6,982 nucleotides of DNA from Endomicrobium sp. (GTDB lineage Bacteria; Elusimicrobiota; Endomicrobiia; Endomicrobiales; Endomicrobiaceae). A model generated the notes under the pieces. It made no database searches, had not been told where the DNA came from, and worked only from the letters and a program-made list of their open reading frames with translations. A program made the translations under genes and the position numbers. The stretch spans positions 1-6,982 of the forward strand of contig JAITKZ010000032.1 of the NCBI GenBank assembly GCA_031278115.1, read 5' to 3'. Numbering within the stretch: position 1 is the stretch's first letter; every line of letters begins with the position of its first letter. Below are positions 1-6,487 of this stretch, piece after piece.

Positions 1-103
1 CAATATTATATGGCGGGTCTGCTATAATAATGTCACATGAATTATCTTCGCAAAGTTTCATTCCGACACAACAATCGTACTGATAAACACGATTTAGTTC
101 CAT
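1..103 (-). CDS. DNA methyltransferase, N-terminal fragment (runs off the left edge)
   Basis: Only the first 34 codons lie in the window. The peptide begins MELNRVYQYDCCVGM and reaches the catalytic motif IADPPYNI at residues 27-34. A short 'x-D-C-x-x-G-M' segment followed within about 20 residues by DPPYN is the usual N-terminus of N6_N4-type DNA methyltransferases in which motif IV precedes the SAM-binding motif I (beta-class N6-adenine enzymes such as HinfI/CcrM relatives). The DPPY tetrad binds the flipped target base, and DPPY favours adenine over cytosine-N4 modification. The ATG at 103-101 is chosen because AAGGCGG lies just upstream (106-114 region) at good spacing. It is transcribed away from the central operon and is probably a separate R-M system or solitary methylase. 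Target sequence and partner endonuclease lie outside the window. Confidence 0.85.
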   Translation of the reverse strand, partial: MELNRVYQYDCCVGMKLCEDNSCDIIIADPPYNI

Positions 104-133
104 TATTCCGCCTTGTTTCGTAAACTTTCTTAT

Positions 134-142
134 ATTTTATCA
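134..142 (-). promoter_or_regulatory. Candidate extended -10 promoter for the left methyltransferase
   Basis: On the minus strand the sequence TGATAAAAT matches the extended -10 pattern TGnTAnAAT, with TAAAAT at 139-134. Transcription would start near 127 and give a leader of about 23 nt that contains the AAGGCGG ribosome site. No good -35 element is visible at the usual distance, and the surrounding DNA is so AT-rich that a chance match is possible. Confidence 0.33.
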
Positions 143-187
143 TATATACTTTTATTTTACTAAATTAATATAATATGTTAACTTATT

Positions 188-328
188 TTAAAAATACACA
201 TTATTTTGTTGGTATAAGTTTCGTTTATTTTGCAAACTTGTCAGTAAGAACTGAAACGAGATTTTAGGAAGACATTTCAGAACTCGTGCTTGATTTAGAA
301 ACGAATATGAAACTTGTCGTTTAGTCAT
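188..328 (-). CDS. Possible 46-aa protein of unknown function
   Basis: This small ORF is supported mainly by its start: AGGAG (343-339) sits 10 nt before the ATG at 328-326, and that ribosome site directly follows the stop codon of the 138-aa membrane protein gene, as expected for a second cistron. The peptide begins MTKRQVSYSFLNQARVLK, is basic (several Lys and Arg), has no membrane segment and ends with an Asn/Gln-rich tail at a TAA. I do not recognise it. It could be a genuine small basic protein, the remnant of a longer gene, or a chance ORF in a 240-bp gap. The second half overlaps an imperfect inverted repeat (214-241), which slightly weakens the coding case. Confidence 0.38.
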   Translation of the reverse strand: MTKRQVSYSFLNQARVLKCLPKISFQFLLTSLQNKRNLYQQNNVYF

Positions 329-343
329 AAATCAATCGCTCCT

Positions 344-760
344 TTATTTTGTTATTAGATAGAAAATTGCAGGCACAAGAATAATCAAAGCATAGAACCA
401 CAAGATAGTCTTTGAAAACAGTATGCGAAATAGACAAAGTTTTTTATCTTTTTTTGAAGTATATTCCTGTATTGGCATTTCATATGTTTTTACATCATTT
501 ATGTTTTTTAATCCAGCGACATCGTCATAAACTCCTCTAAATTTTCTTTCCTGTTGTAGATAATATGTGTCTAAAATCCACAATATTATTGTCGGAAAAA
601 TTGATACTAATAAAACTTTTGCAGATTTGTCAGTAGCATATATTGTAAGAACCACAGTCGCCAATAAAACAGCCAATTCTTTTATCTTAAAGGAGTTTTC
701 ATTCATTCTTGCTATTGTGTTGTGAATAAATTCTAAATGTTGTTGCCTTTCTTCATTCAT
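344..760 (-). CDS. Small three-helix membrane protein, conserved hypothetical
   Basis: This is a 138-aa protein. A soluble N-terminal helix (about residues 1-26, with HLEFIHNTIARMNENSF) leads into hydrophobic segments at about 27-43, 47-67 and 114-136. A charged cytoplasmic stretch separates the second and third (QQERKFRGVYDD, then Lys-rich TSKKDKK). The pattern 'IxRMNxNSFxxK ... FPTxxxWxLDxYYLxQERxFRxxYDD' resembles, from memory, a widespread family of unnamed membrane proteins often found in accessory islands. I cannot attach a function to it. SLATT-type defence effectors have a comparable helix plus two-TM plan, but this is only an analogy. The start is firm: AGGAG (773-769) lies 8 nt before the ATG, with a strong promoter upstream. 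The gene diverges from the R-M operon and could belong to it functionally, or to the leftward methylase. Confidence 0.82.
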   Translation of the reverse strand: MNEERQQHLEFIHNTIARMNENSFKIKELAVLLATVVLTIYATDKSAKVLLVSIFPTIILWILDTYYLQQERKFRGVYDDVAGLKNINDVKTYEMPIQEYTSKKDKKLCLFRILFSKTILWFYALIILVPAIFYLITK

Positions 761-797
761 TGTAATTACTCCTGCTGTGGTTTTTATTTCAAGTATT

Positions 798-825
798 AAA
801 ATACAAAATATTATACCTTTGTCAA
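798..825 (-). promoter_or_regulatory. Sigma70-type promoter for the 138-aa membrane protein gene
   Basis: On the minus strand a perfect -35 TTGACA (825-820) is followed after 16 nt by TATTTT (803-798) as the -10, giving a start near 791 and a leader of about 30 nt with the AGGAG site. A second, perfect TATAAT lies at 815-810 inside this spacer and could act as an alternative -10 for a start near 803, though no good -35 accompanies it. The element sits in the 107-bp gap between divergent genes, so a regulator bound here could affect both directions. Confidence 0.52.
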
Positions 826-867
826 GTTAATGTTGTATTTTTGTTGTTTTTATGTTACCATACTATT

Positions 868-1454
868 ATGAAAACATTAAAATTACAGGACATCTGCACA
901 GACATATTCGCAAGAGCGGCTATTTTTGATAACGACAGCTTATCTCGAGATTATAAAAATAATGGGTATAGGGTTATTAGATTAGCAGATATTCAAAATA
1001 ATGAAATTTATTTTAAGGATTGTTTGTTTTACAATAAGACCGACTATAAGAAGAACAGATACCTCTTACAAGATAATGACATTCTAATATCTTCACGCTG
1101 AACTATTTTCAAGGTGCAATCTATTATAAAGAGGGAAATTGTAAAACAATTCCGTCGGGCTTTCTAACTTGTATAAGATTAAATCCTGCCTTGAATATAT
1201 CTGTAAATTATATTGCCTCTTATTTAAGACACCAAGAAAGTAGTATACTATTGAGAGGCAGGATAATCAAAAAAACAAGCGACAGAAAACCTAAAATTCA
1301 GTTAAAACTTGCAGATATTTATAAGATAGAAATTCCAATCGTTTCAAACAAAGTTCAAAAAGAAATTGACGAGCTATCTTCGGAAGCAACAGATTTTTTG
1401 GAAAAGAGTATTGAGAAGACAAAAGAAATTGAAAAGATAATAATGTCAGTATAA
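868..1454 (+). pseudogene. HsdS-like target-recognition (specificity) protein, frameshifted
   Basis: Two frames join into one protein of about 195 aa. The first (868-1098, 77 codons, starting MKTLKLQDICTDIF) runs to DNDILISSR and then hits TGA at 1099-1101. The second resumes at 1101 with NYFQGAIYY and ends at TAA 1452-1454. In type I restriction specificity subunits the strand 'DILISSRG' continues straight into such a segment, so one base is missing (or two are extra) at about 1099-1100, where a Gly codon is expected. The later part shows the usual features of a half-HsdS: an 'NYIASYLRHQES' helix, a strand like KLADIYKIEIPIV, then a charged coiled-coil tail (KEIDELSSEATDFLEKSIEKTKEIEKI). Such proteins choose the DNA sequence for a methyltransferase partner, here probably the next gene, 35 nt downstream. 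No Shine-Dalgarno precedes the ATG. Broken as read, unless the indel is an assembly error. Confidence 0.8.
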
Positions 1455-1489
1455 ATGCGGATTTAACAATTATCTGCAAAGGATTGTTT

Positions 1490-3940
1490 ATGATAGAAAA
1501 AGCAAAAACAGTTAAAAAAGAAAAGTTGAATTATGCTTTGGTAGAAAATACTCGTCCTCCGATATATACGGCAATGAAGTATTGGGGCAAAAAACCACAC
1601 AATATCTGGCGTAAATACATTGAAAATTATACGACTGAAAATGGCATTTATTTAGACCCGTTTGTAGGTAGTGCTACTAGCGCTTTTGAAGCAGTAAAAG
1701 CAAATAGAAAAGTTATTGCTTTTGACTTAAACCCTCTTACATCTTTTATTATTGAGGTGTTTTCTTCCAACTTTAATAAAAAAACTTTTATGCTGGAAGT
1801 TAATAAAATAATAGCTTCTGTTAAAAGTGATAGATTATACCAAAAGTATTTTATGACAAAGTCGCGGGAAGATAAAAGAGAATTAGAAGAAGTCGTATGT
1901 TTTAAGTGGGATACGGGTAAAATGTATGAAATTGGAATACAGAAAAATACCGATAGCAGCAAAAGACCAATCCGTTATACATCAAAACCTACCGATGACG
2001 ATATAAACATTGCAAATTCAATGAAAAATATTGATATTCCGTTTTGGTATCCTGCGACCAAATTTCCTCTTTCCCCGTCTTTTCCTGCAAATTTCTTGCA
2101 GGCGATAGACGGCAATGATTTTTCTAATCTCTGGACTAAAAGAAATCTATATATATTGTCAAAAATATTTAATGAAATCTTGAGTTATTGTGACGATAAT
2201 TTAAAAAAACAATTACTTTTTGGATTTATACAGACATTGCATTTATGCTCAAAAATGTCAGTTCCACGAAGAAAAGAGTCTAACAGACCGTTTTCTACAA
2301 GTTGGGGGCGTTCCGCATATCTTTGTTCTGCAAGGCAAATGGAAATGAACCCTTTAATGGTTTTTCAAAGTAGTTGTTTAGGAAAACAATCAGTTGAAAG
2401 TTCATTGTCTTCAATTCCAGCTTATCTTGGAAAAAAGCCAAAAATAATAAATGTCAGTATGAGTAATAAAAGTAAAAACAAACTTTCTGGGTTTGATATA
2501 AAATATGGAGTAGTTGATATAAATACAATCCTTGATTATATACCAGAAAATAGTATTGATTTTATTTTGACCGACCCGCCTTACGGCGGATTAGTTCAAT
2601 ACCTTGACTTGTCTTTAATTTGGCTTAATTGGTTAATAAAATATGACAACAAGTATCAACCCAACTTGAATGCCGAAATAACGATTAAAAAAGGGATATT
2701 TGATATTGAAGTTTATAAAAATCGTTTTACAACTGCCCTTAAAAATCTTTATAAACTATTGAAACAAGACGGTAAAATAGTTTTTACTTTCCATAATAAA
2801 GAACTTAAAATTTGGAATGCATTTTTGAAATCATTAACTCTTGCCGGTTTCAAAATTGAAAAAGTTATACATCAACAGAATAGAAGAACAGGCGAAGCAA
2901 ATGTTGCTAATCCTTACGGCACATCGGCAACAGATTTTTATATTCGTTGTGTAAAATCAACAACAGCAAATCTCAATACAGATAAAGACGAGTTTGAGCA
3001 TTTTGTAATCACAAAAGCAATAGAAATCATTGCATTGAGAAACGAACCTACCCCGTATCAGTTTTTGTTTAACGGTATTTTGGCTGAAATTTCAAGCGGT
3101 GGTTTTGATTTGGAAGATTTTGACACAAATATAGAGACTATACTAAACAAGCAAATAGACAAGATATTCAAAGTCGGCGGAAATACCGATAATAAAGCAG
3201 GTAATTATTGGTGGTTTGTTAATCCGAATGATTATATTAAATACCCTGACAGATTATTAACAGACAGGGTGGAAGACAGTATAATCGCATTGCTACGCAG
3301 AAAAACAGCAGTAAGTTTTGACGATGTTTTAGGCGATATTTTTCAGCGTTATCCAAACGGCTTGACGCCAGACATAAAATCAATAGATAAGATATTAAAA
3401 AAATACGCAGCTCAGTCTGGTGGTAAATGGTTATACAACTATGTTGAAATGGAAAGCAATTTTACAAAGCATACAGAAATGCTTTTTTTGCTAACAAAAA
3501 TTGGCCATAAATTAGGTTTCAAGGTTTTTATCGGTAAAAGGGAACAATCTGAAAAATACGGCGATAAGTCATTGGCAGAATCGCAAGATTTTACTGATAT
3601 AAGTTTTTTAAAACTTGATAAAGATAAATCTGACAGAATTTCTATGATAGATATGTTATGGATAGATAAGAATAACATTAAATATATCATTGAGGTTGAA
3701 AACACGACTAAATTCACATCAGGTATTCAGAGAGCCTCAAATGCAGACATAGCAATACCAAAACTTATGGTTGTGCCGGACAACAGAAAGGAAGAGTTTC
3801 TAAATATCAACGACCCTCTGTTTATTGCCAACTTCAAGCACTATAATTGGAAATATCTTTTTTACAGCGGCATAATCAATATAATGTCTCTTCGTAAGAT
3901 TGATGTAAAAACAATTTCTATGTTTGCAAAAGGTTTTTAA
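1490..3940 (+). CDS. DNA methyltransferase-nuclease fusion protein (R-M enzyme)
   Basis: This 816-aa intact protein has three parts. The N-terminal methyltransferase (about 1-500) starts with a 'YWGKKPHNIWRKYI' block (31-44), then SAM-binding motif I DPFVGS (56-61) with an acidic FDLNP, and, after a large insert, catalytic TDPPYGG (361-367). This layout resembles COG1743/DUF1156-like adenine-specific methylases. Residues about 590-650 (DRVEDSIIALL... PNGLTPDIKS...) look like a winged-helix linker. Residues about 654-800 look like a PD-(D/E)XK nuclease: an N-terminal helix with HTE (661-663), D721 in MIDMLWID, then E735-V-E737 and Q747. The ExE form replaces the usual ExK, as in BamHI. The chosen ATG has AAAGGA (1478-1483) 6 nt upstream; the in-frame TTG at 1484 abuts that site and is unlikely. 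Inferred role: cutting and methylating DNA, possibly guided by the upstream HsdS-like protein. The gene overlaps nothing and ends 1 nt before the next start. Confidence 0.9.
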   Translation: MIEKAKTVKKEKLNYALVENTRPPIYTAMKYWGKKPHNIWRKYIENYTTENGIYLDPFVGSATSAFEAVKANRKVIAFDLNPLTSFIIEVFSSNFNKKTFMLEVNKIIASVKSDRLYQKYFMTKSREDKRELEEVVCFKWDTGKMYEIGIQKNTDSSKRPIRYTSKPTDDDINIANSMKNIDIPFWYPATKFPLSPSFPANFLQAIDGNDFSNLWTKRNLYILSKIFNEILSYCDDNLKKQLLFGFIQTLHLCSKMSVPRRKESNRPFSTSWGRSAYLCSARQMEMNPLMVFQSSCLGKQSVESSLSSIPAYLGKKPKIINVSMSNKSKNKLSGFDIKYGVVDINTILDYIPENSIDFILTDPPYGGLVQYLDLSLIWLNWLIKYDNKYQPNLNAEITIKKGIFDIEVYKNRFTTALKNLYKLLKQDGKIVFTFHNKELKIWNAFLKSLTLAGFKIEKVIHQQNRRTGEANVANPYGTSATDFYIRCVKSTTANLNTDKDEFEHFVITKAIEIIALRNEPTPYQFLFNGILAEISSGGFDLEDFDTNIETILNKQIDKIFKVGGNTDNKAGNYWWFVNPNDYIKYPDRLLTDRVEDSIIALLRRKTAVSFDDVLGDIFQRYPNGLTPDIKSIDKILKKYAAQSGGKWLYNYVEMESNFTKHTEMLFLLTKIGHKLGFKVFIGKREQSEKYGDKSLAESQDFTDISFLKLDKDKSDRISMIDMLWIDKNNIKYIIEVENTTKFTSGIQRASNADIAIPKLMVVPDNRKEEFLNINDPLFIANFKHYNWKYLFYSGIINIMSLRKIDVKTISMFAKGF

Positions 3941-3941
3941 T

Positions 3942-4773
3942 ATGGTCGGTAAGATAGATAAAAGAAATATATTGAATGATTTAACAGGCAAAGAGTGGCT
4001 TAAACTAACAAAAAGTTTTTGGCTGTCTGAAAAGTGTGTTGACGATAAGGACGCATTCAAGCACCCTGCGCCTTTTCTAATAAAGGACATTATGAAGTTA
4101 ATTAGCCTTTTTACAAAAAAAAAATATGACAGTTTTGGACCCTTTTTGCGGTAGTGGAACCACATTGATTGCCGCAAATAATTTGCAAAGGATAGGTATC
4201 GGTATAGACCTAAATCAAAAATATAAACAATTGGCAAAAAGTCGTTTAAGCAAAAAACATTTTGTAGAAAATAAGGATTATTTTTATAAGATTGGCGACG
4301 CAAACAATATTTTAGATAGATTAGAAAAAGTTGATTATGTCATTACATCTCCGCCTTATCACAATATATTAAAAAACAAAGGTGGCGGATTAAGGACAGA
4401 TAACGGCAAAGGATTTAGGACAGGCAGTAGAATAGGGATAGAGTATTATTCAGATAACGAAAATGATTTAGGCAATAAAAAATCATATTCTGAATTTCTT
4501 TCTTCTTTCCAAGATATAATGAAGAAATGCTTTTCTGTCTTAAATCAAGGGAAATATGCAAGCATTATAATAAGTGATTTTACCGTTAGCAAAGAAGAAG
4601 TTTGCGTGCAGAAAGATATTGTTGATTGTATGTTAAAATGTGGTTTTGATTTTGCTGGAACAACTGTGTTATTGCAAGACAATAAACCTCTTTACCCTTT
4701 TGGCTATCCATACGCATACAAAATAAATCATATGCACCAAAATATAATAAATTTTAAAAAGCCTAAAATATAA
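3942..4773 (+). pseudogene. Second DNA methyltransferase (SPPY type), frameshifted at a poly-A tract
   Basis: The protein starts MVGKIDKRN at 3942, with AAAAGG inside the end of the preceding gene. The first frame covers residues 1-60, including NDLTGKEWLKLTKSFW and KHPAPF, typical N-terminal blocks of this family. At A10 (4115-4124) the frame is lost: as read it continues KKKYDSFGPFLR and stops at TAG 4155-4157. If the tract had nine A's, the protein would run TKKNMTVLDPFCGSGTT and continue unbroken to 4773, giving 276 aa. Motif I DPFCGSG is then at 66-72 and the catalytic TSPPYHN at about 135-141. The C-terminus PLYPFGYPYAYKINHMHQN is also family-typical. SPPY is commonest in cytosine-N4 enzymes but occurs in some adenine enzymes. 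It would methylate DNA alongside the fusion enzyme, perhaps the other strand of an asymmetric site. It may be dead, phase-variable, rescued by slippage, or a sequencing error. Confidence 0.87.
4115..4124 (+). repeat. A10 homopolymer that breaks the second methyltransferase frame
   Basis: Ten consecutive A's lie inside the coding region just before motif I of the methyltransferase. Nine A's would restore a continuous family-like reading frame, so this tract carries one extra base. Runs of this length are known sites of replication slippage, of RNA polymerase slippage, and of homopolymer errors in some sequencing methods. The sequence alone cannot tell which applies. Confidence 0.9.
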
Positions 4774-4788
4774 AAGGATAAAAATTGT

Positions 4789-6246
4789 ATGTATATCTCA
4801 AAAATTAAATTACATAATTTCAAGGGCTTCAAAGGCGACCATGAACTTAATTTTGATAGTGGCGTTAATTTTTTTGTCGGTGATAATAATTGCGGTAAAT
4901 CGTCTGTATTTGAAGCTATTGATTTTATTAGAACGAGTAAAGCAAAAAAAGATATTATTACCAAAACAGAAATTAATAATTATGTTTCAGTTGAAATTGA
5001 ATTTGCAGGCACTGACCTTGACGCTTTGCTTGAAAAAGAAGCATTGAACAAATATAAATCTTATCTCATAGATACGGCTGGCACAAAAACTTTACGAGTT
5101 ATACGTTCAAGTGAAGAAACAAAAATAAAACAAAATAAAAAAGATAAAACTCTATCTATAAAAAATGTTCGTATTTATAGCCCTAAAACTAAGGAATTTG
5201 AAAACCCGACAGGCATTGATAACACAATAACAGCTTTATTTGACGCTCAATTTGTCTGGGCTGACACTAATTCTGGCGATGTGGCGGATTTCTCAAAAAC
5301 TAAAATCTGCGGAAAGATAATAAACACTATTATTAGCAATAAGGTTTCTGATAGCTGGAAAAACTTTAAAAAATCGCATAAAGAAACTTTTAAAAAAATT
5401 GCCGATAACCTAAAACCTATTGAAGAAAAAATTCAAAGTAAGTTGTCCGAACAATATGGCGATACAGAAGTGAAATTTACTTTTACTTTACCCGAGATTA
5501 CAGATTTCTTAAAATTAGGGAATATCGTTTTGTCCGACAATGGCATAGAAACAAGCAGTGCAGAAAAAGGAACAGGTATGCAAAGGTCTTTAGCTCTTGC
5601 CCTTATCCAAGTGTATGCTGATATTTCCTCAAATAGTGAAAAGACAATTCCAACACCTATAATGTTTTTTATTGACGAGCCAGAAACATTTTTACACCCA
5701 CAAGCTCAAAACAAGCTTCTTGACGCTCTTGAAAAAATATCTGAGGAATCACAGATTTTTGTCATTACGCATTCTCCATATTTGTTAAAGAAATACAAGA
5801 AAGACACTCATTTGTTGAATATTTTTGAAAAAGACAACGGTTTTAATAAACAGCCAAAACTAGATGTTGAACTTGCTTTGTTTGGTAAATTAAGCCCGAC
5901 TTGGGGCGAAATAAACTATCGGGCTTTCGGTTTTATAACGGAAGATTTCCATAATGAGTTATATGGCTTTATTCAAGCGAAAGCAGTATCAGAAGATATT
6001 GAAAATGAAAAAGAAGAACAATTTGATAACTACCTTTGTAAAAAAGGTATTGTAAAAGATAAAAAGTGGATAGCAGTCAGACAAGGAAAAACAGATGAAA
6101 AATGCAGAACTTTACCAACTTATATCAGAAATTTTATACACCACCCAGAAAACGATAAAAATGAGAAATATACTGATGAAGAATTGAAAAATTCTATTAA
6201 AAAATTAATTGATCTTATCAAAGGGCAAGAAAATCGCAAAAATTGA
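4789..6246 (+). CDS. ABC/SMC-like AAA family ATPase with HEPN-like tail
   Basis: This 485-aa intact protein starts with the RecF/OLD-type N-terminus MYISKIKLHNFKGFKG and a Walker A GDNNCGKSS (31-39). A central insert with Lys-rich helices (about 195-235) follows. Next come an ABC-like signature region SSAEKGTGMQRS (256-267), Walker B FFIDEPETFLHP (D296, E297) and a switch histidine ITHSP (H328). It lacks a recognisable Toprim domain, unlike OLD and GajA nucleases. The tail (about 370-485) has conserved-looking blocks EINYRAFGF, FHNELYGF (387-394) and YIRNFIHHPEN (445-455). R447 to H452 fits the R-x4-H pattern of HEPN RNases, as found in PrrC and RloC, so the tail may be a toxic RNase held in check by the ATPase; this is inference. 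AAAAGGA (4772-4778) overlaps the previous stop, 10 nt from the ATG, so it is co-transcribed with the methyltransferases and is likely a guard or effector of that system. Confidence 0.88.
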   Translation: MYISKIKLHNFKGFKGDHELNFDSGVNFFVGDNNCGKSSVFEAIDFIRTSKAKKDIITKTEINNYVSVEIEFAGTDLDALLEKEALNKYKSYLIDTAGTKTLRVIRSSEETKIKQNKKDKTLSIKNVRIYSPKTKEFENPTGIDNTITALFDAQFVWADTNSGDVADFSKTKICGKIINTIISNKVSDSWKNFKKSHKETFKKIADNLKPIEEKIQSKLSEQYGDTEVKFTFTLPEITDFLKLGNIVLSDNGIETSSAEKGTGMQRSLALALIQVYADISSNSEKTIPTPIMFFIDEPETFLHPQAQNKLLDALEKISEESQIFVITHSPYLLKKYKKDTHLLNIFEKDNGFNKQPKLDVELALFGKLSPTWGEINYRAFGFITEDFHNELYGFIQAKAVSEDIENEKEEQFDNYLCKKGIVKDKKWIAVRQGKTDEKCRTLPTYIRNFIHHPENDKNEKYTDEELKNSIKKLIDLIKGQENRKN

Positions 6247-6406
6247 TTATAAAATTGTTGACACTAAAACACTGGAATTAAAAAGAGTCGCCAAAGCATG
6301 CAATATTATAGATTTGTCAAAATCAGTTGAGATAGATTTTGAACAGATAAACGATAAATTAAGGGAAAAGCAATTATTTGGGGGGACTTTCCGGGAAAGA
6401 TTTTAA
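6209..6406 (+). CDS. Short unrecognised ORF overlapping the ATPase end; possible gene remnant
   Basis: A 65-codon frame opens right after a stop at 6206-6208. Its only plausible start is TTG at 6209, without a convincing ribosome site; AAAGGG at 6220-6225 lies downstream, inside it. The first 12 codons overlap the ATPase gene in another frame. From about 6240 the peptide looks protein-like (KIDYKIVDTKTLELK, then DLSKSVEIDFEQINDKLREK) with acidic and basic residues in good balance and no membrane segment. It ends soon after a run of six G's (6380-6385). Removing one G would let it continue as FGGLSGKDFKSDIYIYC to a TAA at 6453. I do not recognise it. It could be the 3' remnant of a deleted gene, a frameshifted small gene of the same operon, or chance. 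Confidence 0.35.
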   Translation: MILSKGKKIAKIDYKIVDTKTLELKRVAKACNIIDLSKSVEIDFEQINDKLREKQLFGGTFRERF

Positions 6407-6487
6407 GTCAGATATATACATCTATTGCAGCACTAAACAAAATTTTAGCATATAATATAAATCTGCTCTAATCATCGGTAATAGTTG
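6407..6487. other. Convergent intergenic gap with a weak hairpin
   Basis: Plus-strand and minus-strand genes converge here. The best structure is AGCA (6447-6450) pairing with TGCT (6464-6467) around an AT-rich loop, with AATTTT on the 5' side. It could serve as a weak terminator for minus-strand transcription, but the stem is short and no long T-run follows. I see no strong bidirectional terminator and no convincing promoter. Confidence 0.3.

Noticed and set aside
214..241. Inverted repeat (AAGTTT / AAACTT with flanking pairs, 12-nt loop) and a repeated 9-mer AAACTTGTC at 234 and 310
   Set aside because: The stem is short and AT-rich, has no T-run on either strand, and such repeats are expected by chance at this base composition; there is not enough to call an operator or terminator.
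1484..1489. TTG at 1484 as the start of the fusion enzyme
   Set aside because: It directly abuts the AAAGGA ribosome site, leaving no spacing; the ATG at 1490 has 6 nt spacing.
1648..1962. 104-codon minus-strand open frame inside the fusion gene
   Set aside because: Antisense shadow of the methyltransferase motif I region, which is well supported on the plus strand.
3800..4303. 167-codon minus-strand open frame
   Set aside because: It lies opposite the end of the fusion gene and the start of the second methylase, both of which carry clear family motifs; its translation is a low-complexity antisense product with no ribosome site of note.
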